Shown here in pieces: positions 22,404 to 31,097 of a DNA stretch of 35,422 nt. The position numbers and the translations under genes are program-made. Source of the DNA: CAZKTF01 sp964555565 (GTDB lineage Bacteria > Planctomycetota > JAJSAM01 > JAKLKS01); contig CAZKTF010000008.1 of the NCBI GenBank assembly GCA_964555565.1, positions 1 through 35,422 of the forward strand, given 5' to 3'. The stretch's first letter is position 1. Each line of letters begins with the position of its first letter. The notes under the pieces were generated by a model that was not told the DNA's origin, searched no databases, and saw only the letters and a program-made list of their open reading frames with translations.

Positions 22404-24275
22404 CTACTTCGGCCCGCTGGGCTTCTTCTCCGGCTCCGCCTTCGCCGGCACGTGCTCCGTCGCCGGGGCCTCCCCCATCGCGGGCCCCGTCAGGCGCTCC
22501 CACTCCCGGTCCATCGTGGGCTCGCGCCGCAGGAGCTCCTTCTCGATCGCCTCGCGCTGCTTGGCGACGTCCCTCACGAGCCAGGGCGTGAGGAAGATCA
22601 TGAGCTGGTCCTTGGTCTTGGACTTCTCCTCCGTCTTGAAGAGCCATCCGAGCAGGGGCAGGTCGCCGAGGAACGGCACCTTGTGCACCGTCTTCCCCTC
22701 GGTGTCCTTCATCAGGCCGCCCAGGACCGCGGTGACGCCGTGCTCGACCATGAGCGTCGTCACGAGCGTGCTCGACCGCGTGCGGGGCAGGAAGATGGAC
22801 TGGGCATCGACACCGGAACCGATCGTGAACTCGTCGAAGCCGGGCTGCGTGGTCGAACTCCCGACCAGGTCCTTCTGGTTCGGGATGATCGTCATCATGA
22901 CCCGGTTGGTGCCCGGGATCACGTGGGGCACGAGCATCAGCTGGAAGCCCACGCTCACCGGCGAGCCGGCCGCCTCCGCGATGGAGAACTTGAGGCCGCC
23001 GTTCTGGGCCGCCTCCGCCCTCGACTCGGCGAACCGGACGGTGTCGCCGACGAAGATCGTCGCCTCCTGGTTGTCGAGGACGAACAGCTTCGGTGCCTGG
23101 ACGATCCGGCTCCGCGTGTCGTTGCGCAGCAGCCGCAGGAAGTAGGCGGTCTTGCTGAAGTCCAGGTTCCCGTAGGAGAAGGAGGGCGTGAGCGAGGAAC
23201 GCAGCGGCAGGTCCGGCACCGGGATGACCGCGGACTCGAAGCCGCCGGGCCCCACCTTGAAGGGCAGGGCGATCGCCCCCGTGACGCTGGCGAGGCCCAT
23301 GGAGCCGAGGATCCCGTTGCTGTCCGGGCCTGCCCCGACGTTGAAGAAGTCCTCGTTCGAGGTGGACACGAACTGCATGTCCACGAAGATCTGGAGCGGC
23401 TCCACGTCGAGCTGCTGGAGCATCCTCTCGGCCTGGGCGAGCTTCACCTTCGTCCCCGTGAGGACCAGGGAGTTCGACGCGGCGATGTAGTTGAGCGTCC
23501 CCTCGGGCTTGAGGGCCTCGCGCAGGGACACGATGATGTTGAAGCTCTTCTCCACGTCGCCCCCGCCCGCGGCGGCGCCGGAGGCCTCCACGTACACCGT
23601 GTCCGCCAGCTTCGGCTTGAAGATCGGCGGCGGACGCAGGTAGCGCAGCTGGAAGATCCGGGTCTCGACCTCGAGCCGGAGCTTGCCGGGCGACACCACG
23701 CGCAGGATGCCCCCCGGCTCCTCCACGACGAGGAAGCCCTTGGAGCCCACGATGACGTTCAGGGCGCGCCGCCACGGGACCCCCGTCAGGTGCACCGTCA
23801 CCATCCCCTTCACGTCTTCCGGGTCGGAGACGATGTTGGCCCCGGACAGGCTCGAGATGAGGTTGATGACCTGGGAGATCTCAGCCTGCTTGATGTGGAT
23901 ATCGACCGGGGGCGGCTTCGCGACGAGGAGGTGGCGCGGCCCTACCTCCTCAACGGTGCAGCCGGACCGCCGGGCAATCGATTCGAGGGCATCCCGCCAC
24001 TCCGCGCCGCTGAGGGCGAGGGTCACCTTCTCGTTCATGGCCTCGGGCGACACTTCGATGTTCACCCCGCCCGCTGCGTTGCGCACGTAGATCAGGGCGC
24101 GGTCGATCGGGAGGTCCCTGACGTCGAACGTGCAGGTGCCCGACGACGGTCCGCCCGTGTCGGCGGCCGGCGCCGGCCCCGCGTCCTGGCCCCGCGCCAG
24201 GGGCGCCAGGAACAGCAGCGCCGCCGCGGCGAATCCCGTGAGGGTCCCCGCCATCCTCGTCCCAGGCTTGCTCAT
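22404..24275 (-). CDS. pilQ: Type IV pilus secretin PilQ
   Basis: The protein has 623 residues and forms the outer-membrane ring through which the pilus passes. The signal peptide runs to about residue 29 (AAAALLFLAPLARGQ). Two tandem secretin N-type domains follow (about 52-120 and 123-196; ending LLVAKP and LRVVSP), then a N-domain with NYIAASNSLVLTG (262-274) and the secretin core, with LVPHVIPG and the signature VPFLGDLPLLGWLFK (533-547). The C-terminus is a charged Lys/Glu/Pro tail. No AMIN domain is seen. The ATG at 24275 is preceded by AGGAGG at a suitable distance, preferred over an in-frame ATG eight codons upstream. It follows pilO by 119 bp. Confidence 0.94.
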   Translation of the reverse strand: MSKPGTRMAGTLTGFAAAALLFLAPLARGQDAGPAPAADTGGPSSGTCTFDVRDLPIDRALIYVRNAAGGVNIEVSPEAMNEKVTLALSGAEWRDALESIARRSGCTVEEVGPRHLLVAKPPPVDIHIKQAEISQVINLISSLSGANIVSDPEDVKGMVTVHLTGVPWRRALNVIVGSKGFLVVEEPGGILRVVSPGKLRLEVETRIFQLRYLRPPPIFKPKLADTVYVEASGAAAGGGDVEKSFNIIVSLREALKPEGTLNYIAASNSLVLTGTKVKLAQAERMLQQLDVEPLQIFVDMQFVSTSNEDFFNVGAGPDSNGILGSMGLASVTGAIALPFKVGPGGFESAVIPVPDLPLRSSLTPSFSYGNLDFSKTAYFLRLLRNDTRSRIVQAPKLFVLDNQEATIFVGDTVRFAESRAEAAQNGGLKFSIAEAAGSPVSVGFQLMLVPHVIPGTNRVMMTIIPNQKDLVGSSTTQPGFDEFTIGSGVDAQSIFLPRTRSSTLVTTLMVEHGVTAVLGGLMKDTEGKTVHKVPFLGDLPLLGWLFKTEEKSKTKDQLMIFLTPWLVRDVAKQREAIEKELLRREPTMDREWERLTGPAMGEAPATEHVPAKAEPEKKPSGPK

Positions 24276-24394
24276 CTCCGTGCCTCCTGCGGGCATGTGC
24301 GCCCTCTTGCCCTCGTGGCTGCCCTCGTGGTCGCGCTCCCGAGCGCCTGCGTCGCGGCCGCCCGCGCGGCCCCTGCCGTCGCGTCCGTGAGGCC

Positions 24395-25921
24395 TCAGTC
24401 CTCGTTCAGATCCTTCGCGCTGATCTTCTGGTCCTTCTCCTTCGGCGGCACGTAGTCCACCTCGCGACCCTTGTAGCTGAAGATGAGCCTGCCGTCCTCG
24501 GCCACGCGCAGGAAGGTGGTCTCCTCGTCCAGGGCCCCCTTCCCGGCCTTGAGGGTCTTCCCGTTGAGGATGATCGCCGACCCGCGCTCCAGCCGGACCA
24601 CCCCCTGGAGCCGCAGGTCCTTCTTCATGAAGGCCGACTGGAGCATGACCCTCTCGCCGACGTCCCGGAGCTTCGCGACCTCCTGCTCCGCGTCCGCCAT
24701 CACCTTCGTCCGCGGGTCCTTGAGGTAGGTGTCGAGCTGGACGAACTTCTCGGTCGCCGCGTCCCACTGGCGCGCCGCCGCGAGGTCCTCGATCTCCTTC
24801 ACGAACTGGCGGGCGTCCGCGAGCCGGACCTGCGTGATCCCCATGTCCGGGTTGGCCGGGCCGAGGTACCGCTCGATCTCCACCGTGAGCCTGTCGTACC
24901 TGTTCTGGACCTCGTCCTGGAACCGCTGCTCGATGTCCCGGTTCGTGAAGGCGGGCGTCCGGGCGGTCACCTTCCGGACCTCGGAGGTGTACTCCTGGCG
25001 GGCGCGATCGAGGTTGCGGATCGCCGTGGCGCGGCGCAGGTACTCCTTGGCCGCGTCGGCGGCCTTCACGATGTCGAAGCAGTTCTGCACCGAGTCGAGT
25101 TCCGTGACGAGGAGGCTGAGCTCGTCCGCCTCCCGGGTCCCGATGTCGGGCTGCTGGCCGTCCACGGGGGTCACCGGCCCCGCCGCGCGGCGCGGGTCGA
25201 GGAACATGTCGCGCCGGCCCTCCTTGCCCGTGAGGAGCTTGTACTGCTCGATGGCGGGCCGCCCGGCCTTCGCGACCGTGTCCTTGACCCTGCCCGCCCG
25301 CCCGGGGTCCCCCCCCTGCATCTCCTTGACGGACGCCGCCGGGATGGCGACCTTCACGAGGCCGCTGGCCGGGTTGTACTGGTAGGTCTCGAAGTCCAGC
25401 GAGACCTCGTGGACCGCCTCCTGGCCCGCGACCGGCGCCTTGTTCGCGGAGGTGATGCTGAAGTTCGAGACCCTCACCAGCCGCGGGTGGCTCTCCAGGC
25501 CGTGGAGGAACCGCAGGAAGGCCCGCGTGGAGGCCTTCAGCTTGAGGTGCATCGGGATCGGGGCGATGGCGGTGGTCCCCAGGGCGACCGTGGGCGGCGG
25601 GAGGGCCTCCAGGGTCACGTTGGAGTCCTTCTCCAGGCGGGCCAGGACCCGGTTGAACTCGTGGACCTCCGCGGCCTGCGGGAGGATCTTGGTGTTCTCC
25701 TCCACGATCTGCCTGTAGGCCCAGACCTGCTCCTCGAGCTTCCCCTTCGCGGCGATCTCCTGCTTGTTCTTCTCGAACTCGTCCTTCTTCGCCGTGATCT
25801 TCGTGTCGAGCTCCGCCATGGTGCCGTAGTCGAGGTAGATCCAGACCCCCGCCCCTGCGGCCAGGAGCCCGCCCGCCGCGAGCATGAGGATGGTCTTCTG
25901 GGTCTCGGTCAGCTTCGGCAC
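24395..25921 (-). CDS. pilO: PilO with apparent PilP-like C-terminal fusion
   Basis: The protein has 508 residues, about twice the usual PilO. The N-terminal half is PilO: a short cytoplasmic end, one membrane helix (11-30), a coiled coil (36-80) and the alpha/beta domain with LKLKASTRAFLRFLHGLESHPRLVRV (126-151). Residues 237-244 (RRDMFLDP) recall the RDPF motif at the start of PilP-type regions. After a long helical stretch (262-430) a small beta domain (438-490, LQGVVRLERGSAIILNGKTL then LIFSYKGREVDYV) resembles the PilP/GspC homology region that touches the secretin. No separate pilP gene occurs between pilO and pilQ, which supports a fusion. The alignment complex would thus be joined on one chain. 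The ATG at 25921 follows the 21-bp tandem repeats. Confidence 0.82.
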   Translation of the reverse strand: MPKLTETQKTILMLAAGGLLAAGAGVWIYLDYGTMAELDTKITAKKDEFEKNKQEIAAKGKLEEQVWAYRQIVEENTKILPQAAEVHEFNRVLARLEKDSNVTLEALPPPTVALGTTAIAPIPMHLKLKASTRAFLRFLHGLESHPRLVRVSNFSITSANKAPVAGQEAVHEVSLDFETYQYNPASGLVKVAIPAASVKEMQGGDPGRAGRVKDTVAKAGRPAIEQYKLLTGKEGRRDMFLDPRRAAGPVTPVDGQQPDIGTREADELSLLVTELDSVQNCFDIVKAADAAKEYLRRATAIRNLDRARQEYTSEVRKVTARTPAFTNRDIEQRFQDEVQNRYDRLTVEIERYLGPANPDMGITQVRLADARQFVKEIEDLAAARQWDAATEKFVQLDTYLKDPRTKVMADAEQEVAKLRDVGERVMLQSAFMKKDLRLQGVVRLERGSAIILNGKTLKAGKGALDEETTFLRVAEDGRLIFSYKGREVDYVPPKEKDQKISAKDLNED

Positions 25922-25938
25922 GCCGCGCCTCCCCTCCC

Positions 25939-26001
25939 GATCGTCCCGGTGCCCGCCTCGATCGTCCCGGTTCCCGCCACGATTGTCCCGGTTCCCGGCC
26001 T
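25939..26001. repeat. 21-bp tandem repeat, three units, between pilN and pilO
   Basis: There are three head-to-tail copies of a unit like gatcgtcccggttcccgcc (25939-25959, 25960-25980, 25981-26001), differing at only a few places. It fills most of the 85-bp gap between the pilN stop and pilO start, five bases after the pilN stop. Confidence 0.85.
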
Positions 26002-26006
26002 GGCCG

Positions 26007-26729
26007 CTACTTCGGGGGCCCCGGGGGCCCGGTGCCGCCCTGCTGCTCCGCCGCCTTCGCGGCCGCCGCCTCGCGGTCCTCGTAGAGCTTCGTCAGCTTC
26101 TTCAGCCCCAGGGAGAAGTCGAAGGTCCACCCCTGGGCCGGCACGCGGTCCGTGCCGGGGAGCTTCGTCACGGCGCCCCCGGGCTGGGTCATCGCCCGGT
26201 AGTCCTTGAAGAAGCCGCTCCTCTCGATGTCCTCGTGGAACTCCGAGAGGCGCACGAAGGTCTCCCCCGCCGAGTACCCGGCGAACCGGGTCGCCCCGCC
26301 GAGGGGCCCGCTCCCGCCGCCGGTCAGGTTGCAGGCGAGCGTGGTGATCCACACCTCGTACCGGCCGGGGATGCGCGGGTTGACGAGGATCTCCCAGACC
26401 TCGTCCACCTTGCGGGACCACATGAGGCGTTCCCGGGCCTTCGTGTTGATCGTGGTCACCCGGCTCTGGTACTCCTTCAGCTCCTTGTCCAGCGCGCGGA
26501 CGTAGGTGAGCAGGCCCTTCGAGGGGTCGGGGTCCTTCTGCTGCTCGACCTCCTTCTCGATCTGGGCCAGCTCCTGCTGCTTCGCGGGGAGCTCGACGAA
26601 GTGGACGTAGGCCAGGAAGGCGAGGCTCACCCCCGCGAGGCTCGTGGCGCCGATCATGGCGAGGTACTGCTTGAGCGGCGTGGCTTCCGCCTTGCGGTAT
26701 TCCTCGGGGAGCAGGTTGACGCGGATCAT
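26007..26729 (-). CDS. pilN: Type IV pilus inner-membrane protein PilN
   Basis: The protein has 240 residues. The first residues MIRVNLLPEEYRK match the short cytoplasmic motif by which PilN binds PilM. One membrane helix (about 25-45) is followed by a coiled coil (52-110) and a periplasmic ferredoxin-like domain that is longer than usual, with an inserted Gly-rich segment (GGGSGPLGG) and a C-terminal Pro/Gly tail. PilN pairs with PilO in the alignment complex. It begins 18 bp after pilM. Confidence 0.9.
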   Translation of the reverse strand: MIRVNLLPEEYRKAEATPLKQYLAMIGATSLAGVSLAFLAYVHFVELPAKQQELAQIEKEVEQQKDPDPSKGLLTYVRALDKELKEYQSRVTTINTKARERLMWSRKVDEVWEILVNPRIPGRYEVWITTLACNLTGGGSGPLGGATRFAGYSAGETFVRLSEFHEDIERSGFFKDYRAMTQPGGAVTKLPGTDRVPAQGWTFDFSLGLKKLTKLYEDREAAAAKAAEQQGGTGPPGPPK

Positions 26730-26747
26730 GTCGCCGTCCTCCCGGCC

Positions 26748-27773
26748 CTATTCCTTGAGGATCCGCGCCGCCAGCCCCACCGCGACGGCGAGCTGGGCCG
26801 CGTTCTCCCGCATCTTCGCCACGTCCACGCCCCCGGCCTCGCCCACCACGAGGTTCTCGGTCGGGTCCCAGGTGCGCGTGCGCTTCTCGAAGATCTTCTC
26901 GAAGGCCTCGCCGAGGAACTTCAGGCGGGAGGCCCCTCCCGAGAGGCACACCTCGTCCACCTGCTTCTCGAACTGGTTCTCGAAGTAGTCGAGGGAGAGG
27001 TGGATCTCGTTCCCGAGGTCCTCGATGGAGCCCATCACCGCCTCGCGGAGCTGGTCGGCGTTGTCCCCCGGTTCGCGCTTGAGGCTCTCGGCGCTGTGGA
27101 GCTCGATCCCGAGGCGCTTGCTGATCGCGTTGGTGAGGTCGTCTCCGCCGAGGTAGACCTCGCGGATGAAGAAGGAGACGTTCCCGCGGACGATGTTGAC
27201 GTTGGTCTTGTTCGCCCCGACGTCCACGAGCGCCACCGTCTTCTCCTGCTCGTCGATCTGCGCGGCGAGCCGGCCGCGGAGCTCGAAGGCGTTGCCCAGG
27301 GCGAAGGAATCGACGTCGATGATGTCCGGCTGGAGGCCCACCCCCTGGAGGAGGTTCACGTGGTCCTCGATCAGGGAGCGCTTGACGGCGACGAGGAGGA
27401 CGCGCATCTCCTCCCCCCCGGCCCCGGCGGCGTCGGTCATGCGCTGCGCGTCCAGGACGACCTCCTCCACGTCGAAGGGGATGTACTTGTCCGCCTCGAC
27501 CCGGATGACGTTCATCAGGTTCTCGTCGCTCGTCTTGGCCATGTTGAGGAAGCGGACGATGACCGACTTCCCGGAGACGGAGCTCACGACCCGCTTCGTG
27601 TGGAAGCCCCGGGTGGCCTGGACGATGGCGTCGGCCTTGCCCCCCTCGGACACCATCTCGGCCTGGCCGTAGCCGCTGACCTCGAGCAGGGAGCCGCTCA
27701 GGGTGAACTCGACGGCCTTGACGCAGTTCGACCCGATGTCGAGGCCGATGAGCCGACGCTGCCGGTTGAACAT
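26748..27773 (-). CDS. pilM: Type IV pilus assembly ATPase-like protein PilM
   Basis: The protein has 341 residues of the actin/FtsA-like family. It lies on the cytoplasmic face and binds the N-terminus of PilN. The phosphate-1 motif GLDIGSNCVKAVEF (10-23), the central DVGANKTNVNIV and the adenosine motif CLSGGASRLKFLGE are clear. The ATG at 27773 is preceded by GGGAGG; longer in-frame extensions lack similarity and cross the putative promoter. It is the first gene of the pilMNOQ operon. Confidence 0.94.
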   Translation of the reverse strand: MFNRQRRLIGLDIGSNCVKAVEFTLSGSLLEVSGYGQAEMVSEGGKADAIVQATRGFHTKRVVSSVSGKSVIVRFLNMAKTSDENLMNVIRVEADKYIPFDVEEVVLDAQRMTDAAGAGGEEMRVLLVAVKRSLIEDHVNLLQGVGLQPDIIDVDSFALGNAFELRGRLAAQIDEQEKTVALVDVGANKTNVNIVRGNVSFFIREVYLGGDDLTNAISKRLGIELHSAESLKREPGDNADQLREAVMGSIEDLGNEIHLSLDYFENQFEKQVDEVCLSGGASRLKFLGEAFEKIFEKRTRTWDPTENLVVGEAGGVDVAKMRENAAQLAVAVGLAARILKE

Positions 27774-27822
27774 CGTCCTCCCTCTCCTGCCTTCCGGCGG
27801 CCTTCCGGGGCCGCCACCCTCG

Positions 27823-27853
27823 ACTTTACCCCGCCCCTCCCCCCACCCGTCAA
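27823..27853 (-). promoter_or_regulatory. Possible promoter of the pilMNOQ operon
   Basis: On the minus strand TTGACG (27853-27848) and TAAAGT (27828-27823) are separated by 19 bases, within G-rich DNA. It would place the start about 45 bases before pilM. The spacing is longer than ideal. No sigma-54 -24/-12 motif was seen here. Confidence 0.4.
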
Positions 27854-27985
27854 CGCAAAACCCCCGCGCGGGGAAGGGTTTGCGACGCCCGGGGGGATCC
27901 TGGCCGACCCACGGCCCCGGGTCCCGACGGAAGGAAGATACCGCACGCGGGGGTCGGGGGGGAGGGGAACCCCGGGCACCGGACA

Positions 27986-28017
27986 CCGGGCGCCGAAGCC
28001 CCGCAAAGGGCACCCGG
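27986..28017 (-). terminator. Hairpin downstream of ptsI
   Basis: Arms 27986-27994 and 28009-28017 pair over nine positions with one G-U wobble and a 14-base loop, 55 bases past the ptsI stop. There is no clear U-run, so confidence is low. Confidence 0.35.
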
Positions 28018-28072
28018 CGCGCTCCCCGGACCCCCGGCCCGGGACGGTGCGCAGGGACTTCCCCGGGTTCGC

Positions 28073-29809
28073 CTAGAACAGCACCGGCACGAACTCCCGC
28101 ATCCTCCCGCGGAGGTAGGCCCCGATCTCCGGCCCCTCCCGGAGTTCCCGGACCGCCGCGGCGACCTCCCGGGCGGCCTCCATGGTCCCGACCCGGACCA
28201 CCCGCTTGACCTCGGGGACCGACCGGGGGTTCATCGAGAGCGTGCGGAGGCCGAGGCCCAGGAGGAGGAGCGTGTAGAGGGGCTCCCCGGACATCTCCCC
28301 GCAGAGGGAGACGTCCCGGCCCTGCGCCTGGGCGGACTGGATGACCCTGGTGATCAGCCGGAGGACCGCCGGGTGCAGCGGGTCGTAGAGGTGCGCTACG
28401 CGCGGGTTCACCCGGTCGATGGCGAGGGTGTACTGGATGAGGTCGTTGGTCCCGATGCTCAGGAAGGAGACGTGCCGGGCGAGCACATCGACCGTGAGGG
28501 CGGCCGAGGGGACCTCCACCATCACGCCGAAGGGGAGTTCGCGCCGCGTGTGCTGCCCCTCGCGCCGGAGGCGGATCCTCTCCTCGTCGAACACCTGCCG
28601 CGCGCGGAGGACCTCCGAGACCGAGGACACCATGGGGAGGAGCACCCGCACGTCCCCGTGCTCCCCGGCCCGGAGGATGGCCCGCACCTGCGGCACGAAG
28701 AGGTCGGGGCGCTCGAGGCAGAGCCGCAGCGACCGGCGCCCGAGGAAGGGGTTCGCCTCGCGCGCCGCCCCGTCCTCCGGAGCGAACTTGTCCGCCCCGA
28801 GGTCGAGCGTCCGGATGACGAGGGGGCGCCCGTCCAGTGCCCGCAGCGCCTCGCGGTAGGCGCCGAGGTGCTCCTCCTCGCCCGGGGGCGGCTCCCCGGG
28901 CCGGAAGAGGAACTCCGTGCGGTACAGCCCGATCCCCTCCGCGCCCGCCGCCAGCGCCGCGCCGACCTCGGAGGGGAACTCCACGTTGGCGAGGACCTGG
29001 ATCCGGTAGCCGTCCAGGGTCTCGGCGGGCAGCGCGCGGGCCCGCTCCACCTCGGCCCGGTGCAGGGCGTACTGGCGCTGCACCTCCTCGAAGCGCTCGA
29101 CCGTGGCCTCGTCGGGCTCGAGGATGACCTGCCCGCGGCTCCCGTCCACGACCGCCCGCATCCCCGGGCGCACCCGTTGCGAGAGGTCGCCCAGGCCCAC
29201 CACCGCCGGGATCCCGAGGCTCCGCGCGATGATCGCCGTGTGGGAGGTGGGGCCGCCCTGGTCCGTGGCGAAGCCCGCCACCTTCTCGCGGTCCAGCAGC
29301 GCCGCCTGGGAGGGGGACAGGTCCCGCGCCACCAGGACGACCTTGCCGGGGAGGCGCGCCAGCTCCTCCTCGCGCGCCCCCAGGAGCGCGCGGAGGACCC
29401 GGCGCTTGATGTCCCGGAGGTCGCTCGCCCGCTGCGCGAGGTACTCGTCCCCGAGGGAGACGAGGCGCGCCGCGTGGGCCTCCAGGACGCTGGAGAGCGC
29501 CCACTCGGGGGACCAGCCCTTCCCGCGGACCCCCTCTTCCACCTCGGCGTGGAGCGCGGGGTCGCGCAGCATGGTCAGGTGGGCCTCGAGGACGCCGTCC
29601 ACCTCGGCGGCGCCTCCCGCGAGGCGGGCCCGCAGCGCCTCGATCCCCCGCGACGCCTCCTCGAAGGCCCGCCGCAGCCGCTCCACCTCGCGATCGGCGC
29701 TCCCCGGCGGGATGCGCCGCTCGGGGATGCAGAACTCCTCGCCCTCCAGGACGAACACTTCCGCCGTGGCGATCCCCGGGGACGCGGGGAATCCCTGGCG
29801 TGTTTCCAC
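28073..29809 (-). CDS. ptsI: Phosphoenolpyruvate-protein phosphotransferase (PTS enzyme I)
   Basis: The protein has 578 residues, the length of classical enzyme I. It takes phosphate from PEP onto a histidine and passes it to HPr. The active His190 lies in GGPTSHTAIIARSLGIPAV, the PEP-binding residues in GIGLYRTEFLF and MVEVPSAAL, and Cys503 in SLCGEMSG. The N-terminal GAF domain of the nitrogen-related PtsP is absent. It starts 17 bp after ptsH. No sugar IIB/IIC protein is in the window, so the relay probably feeds regulation through PtsN, unless permeases are elsewhere. Confidence 0.95.
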   Translation of the reverse strand: METRQGFPASPGIATAEVFVLEGEEFCIPERRIPPGSADREVERLRRAFEEASRGIEALRARLAGGAAEVDGVLEAHLTMLRDPALHAEVEEGVRGKGWSPEWALSSVLEAHAARLVSLGDEYLAQRASDLRDIKRRVLRALLGAREEELARLPGKVVLVARDLSPSQAALLDREKVAGFATDQGGPTSHTAIIARSLGIPAVVGLGDLSQRVRPGMRAVVDGSRGQVILEPDEATVERFEEVQRQYALHRAEVERARALPAETLDGYRIQVLANVEFPSEVGAALAAGAEGIGLYRTEFLFRPGEPPPGEEEHLGAYREALRALDGRPLVIRTLDLGADKFAPEDGAAREANPFLGRRSLRLCLERPDLFVPQVRAILRAGEHGDVRVLLPMVSSVSEVLRARQVFDEERIRLRREGQHTRRELPFGVMVEVPSAALTVDVLARHVSFLSIGTNDLIQYTLAIDRVNPRVAHLYDPLHPAVLRLITRVIQSAQAQGRDVSLCGEMSGEPLYTLLLLGLGLRTLSMNPRSVPEVKRVVRVGTMEAAREVAAAVRELREGPEIGAYLRGRMREFVPVLF

Positions 29810-29826
29810 GGACTCGCTCCGGGCGG

Positions 29827-30129
29827 CTACCCGGAGACCTCCTCGCCGAAGCGTGCGCGGACGAGCCCCACGAGCGCCGCCAGGGCCTCGGCCGCGTCCT
29901 CCCCGCTCGCCCGGATGCGCAGGCGCGCGCCCCGCTCCGCCGCGAGCGAGGTGAGCATGAGGATGCTCTTCCCGTTCACCTCCCGCCCGTCGATCTCCAC
30001 GCGGACGTCCGCCTTGAAGCGCATCGCCTCCTGGACGAAGCGGGTGGCGGGGCGGAGGTGGAGTCCGTGACGGTTCATCAGGACCACCACCTCTTCCCCG
30101 GCGGGGGGGGAGGACGACGGGGCCGTCAT
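29827..30129 (-). CDS. ptsH: Phosphocarrier protein HPr
   Basis: The protein has 100 residues with about ten extra at the N-terminus. The phosphorylated His24 is in NRHGLHLRPATRF; LHLRPAT replaces the more common LHARPA. Ser55 in NGKSILMLTSLAA is the site used by HPr kinase in other bacteria. It carries phosphate from enzyme I to EIIA proteins. The ATG at 30129 overlaps the end of ptsN by four bases (ATGA). Confidence 0.95.
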   Translation of the reverse strand: MTAPSSSPPAGEEVVVLMNRHGLHLRPATRFVQEAMRFKADVRVEIDGREVNGKSILMLTSLAAERGARLRIRASGEDAAEALAALVGLVRARFGEEVSG

Positions 30130-30593
30130 CCCCCCTCGGGCTCCTTGAACAGGTCCAGGAAGTCCTCGGGGGTCCTCGAGCCGAGGAGGAGCCGGTTGCG
30201 GTAGGAGTCGCGCACCAGCGTCGAGATCGACTGGAGGACCGCCAGGTGGTCCGCCGCGCGGTCGTCGGGGGAGATGACGACGAAGAACACGAAGACCTTC
30301 CCCCCGTCCACGGCCGCGAAGTCCACGCCCCCGACGGAGCGGGCGATGGCCACCACCGTCTCCTCGGGCCCGCCCTTCAGCTTGACGTGGGGGATGGCCA
30401 CCCCGCTCCCGATCCCCGTCGTCCCGATCTTCTCCCGCGCCAGGAGGGCCTCGAAGACCTCCTTCGCGAGGCGGGCGGAGAGCTCCCCCGATTCCCGCAG
30501 CCGTCCCGCGATCTCCCGCAGGACCTCCTCCTTGTTCCGGCCCTGGAGGTCGGGGAAGACGTTGCGGCGGCGCAGCGCGCGGGAGACCTTCAT
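30126..30593 (-). CDS. ptsN: PTS EIIA-Ntr-type regulatory protein
   Basis: The protein has 155 residues of the EIIA type-2 fold. The phospho-accepting His69 lies in GSGVAIPHVKL. The rest includes EKIGTTGIG and VFFVVISPDD, both typical of PtsN. In other bacteria PtsN signals nitrogen, potassium or carbon status without moving a sugar. The ATG at 30593 overlaps the hpf stop by four bases, and its own end overlaps ptsH in the same way, so the three are coupled. Confidence 0.93.
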   Translation of the reverse strand: MKVSRALRRRNVFPDLQGRNKEEVLREIAGRLRESGELSARLAKEVFEALLAREKIGTTGIGSGVAIPHVKLKGGPEETVVAIARSVGGVDFAAVDGGKVFVFFVVISPDDRAADHLAVLQSISTLVRDSYRNRLLLGSRTPEDFLDLFKEPEGG

Positions 30594-30961
30594 GGCGCCG
30601 CCGCCCCGCGCCCGCGGTTCCAGCGCGCGGGGCCGCCGCTCCCCCCGATTGGCGGGGTGCCGCGGCGCCGACGGTCCACCCGGCTCTCCTTCTCCCGGAG
30701 GAGCTGGCGCCGGAGGCCCTTGAGGGCCGCGTCGAAGACGTCGCGGAAGTGCTCCCCCTCCTCGACGGCCACGGCCCGGCCGGCGCCGCCGATGAGGGCC
30801 TCGAGCTCCACGCGCTCGAGGATCCCCCCGTCCATCCCAACCCGGCACTCGACCTCGTCGAGGCGCCGGTGGAACCTGGCCAGGTTCTCGAGCTTCTCCC
30901 GCGCGTAGACCCGGTCCGCCTCGACGATGTCCAGGTGGCGCCCGGTGAAACGGACGTTCAT
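30590..30961 (-). CDS. hpf: Ribosome hibernation promoting factor (HPF/RaiA family, short form)
   Basis: The protein has 123 residues. The domain MNVRFTGRHLDIVEADRVYA, the beta-alpha-beta core and DVFDAALKGLRRQLLREKE identify the family that binds the 30S decoding site and helps store ribosomes in slow growth. The C-terminal dimerisation domain of long HPF is absent; instead there is an Arg/Gly-rich tail. The ATG at 30961 is preceded by AGGAGG; a longer in-frame start at 31003 is rejected for lack of similarity. It is the head gene of hpf-ptsN-ptsH-ptsI, a neighbourhood often linked with rpoN. The palindrome cluster begins 50 bp upstream. Confidence 0.93.
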   Translation of the reverse strand: MNVRFTGRHLDIVEADRVYAREKLENLARFHRRLDEVECRVGMDGGILERVELEALIGGAGRAVAVEEGEHFRDVFDAALKGLRRQLLREKESRVDRRRRGTPPIGGSGGPARWNRGRGAAAP

Positions 30962-31010
30962 GCGGCCTTCGCCTCCTGTTCCAGCCCTCCACCATGGTAT
31001 CAAGACACCT

Positions 31011-31097
31011 GGGGTCAGACCTCAGGCGTTTGCAATCAGTGGCCTCCGCCCCCTCGCTCCGCTCCCCAGCGATTGCAAACGACCGGGGTCTGACCCC
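31011..31097. repeat. Palindromic element A with GGGGTCAGACC ends
   Basis: The arms 31011-31037 and 31071-31097 are a 27-bp inverted repeat with three mismatches. Each carries the ggggtcagac core outside and cgtttgcaatc inside, around a 33-bp loop. Total length is 87 bp, the same as the element inside coaX. Confidence 0.85.

Larger units (their letters stand above)
27774..28072. other. Intergenic region between ptsI and pilM
   Basis: This 299-bp stretch has no gene. It contains a possible ptsI hairpin (27986-28017), a perfect 12-bp palindrome ccccgcgcgggg (27862-27873) and a possible pilM promoter (27823-27853). Confidence 0.65.

Noticed and set aside
26644..26988. Small plus-strand open frame over pilN-pilM junction
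   Set aside because: It overlaps two well-identified pilus genes and has no ribosome site or motif.
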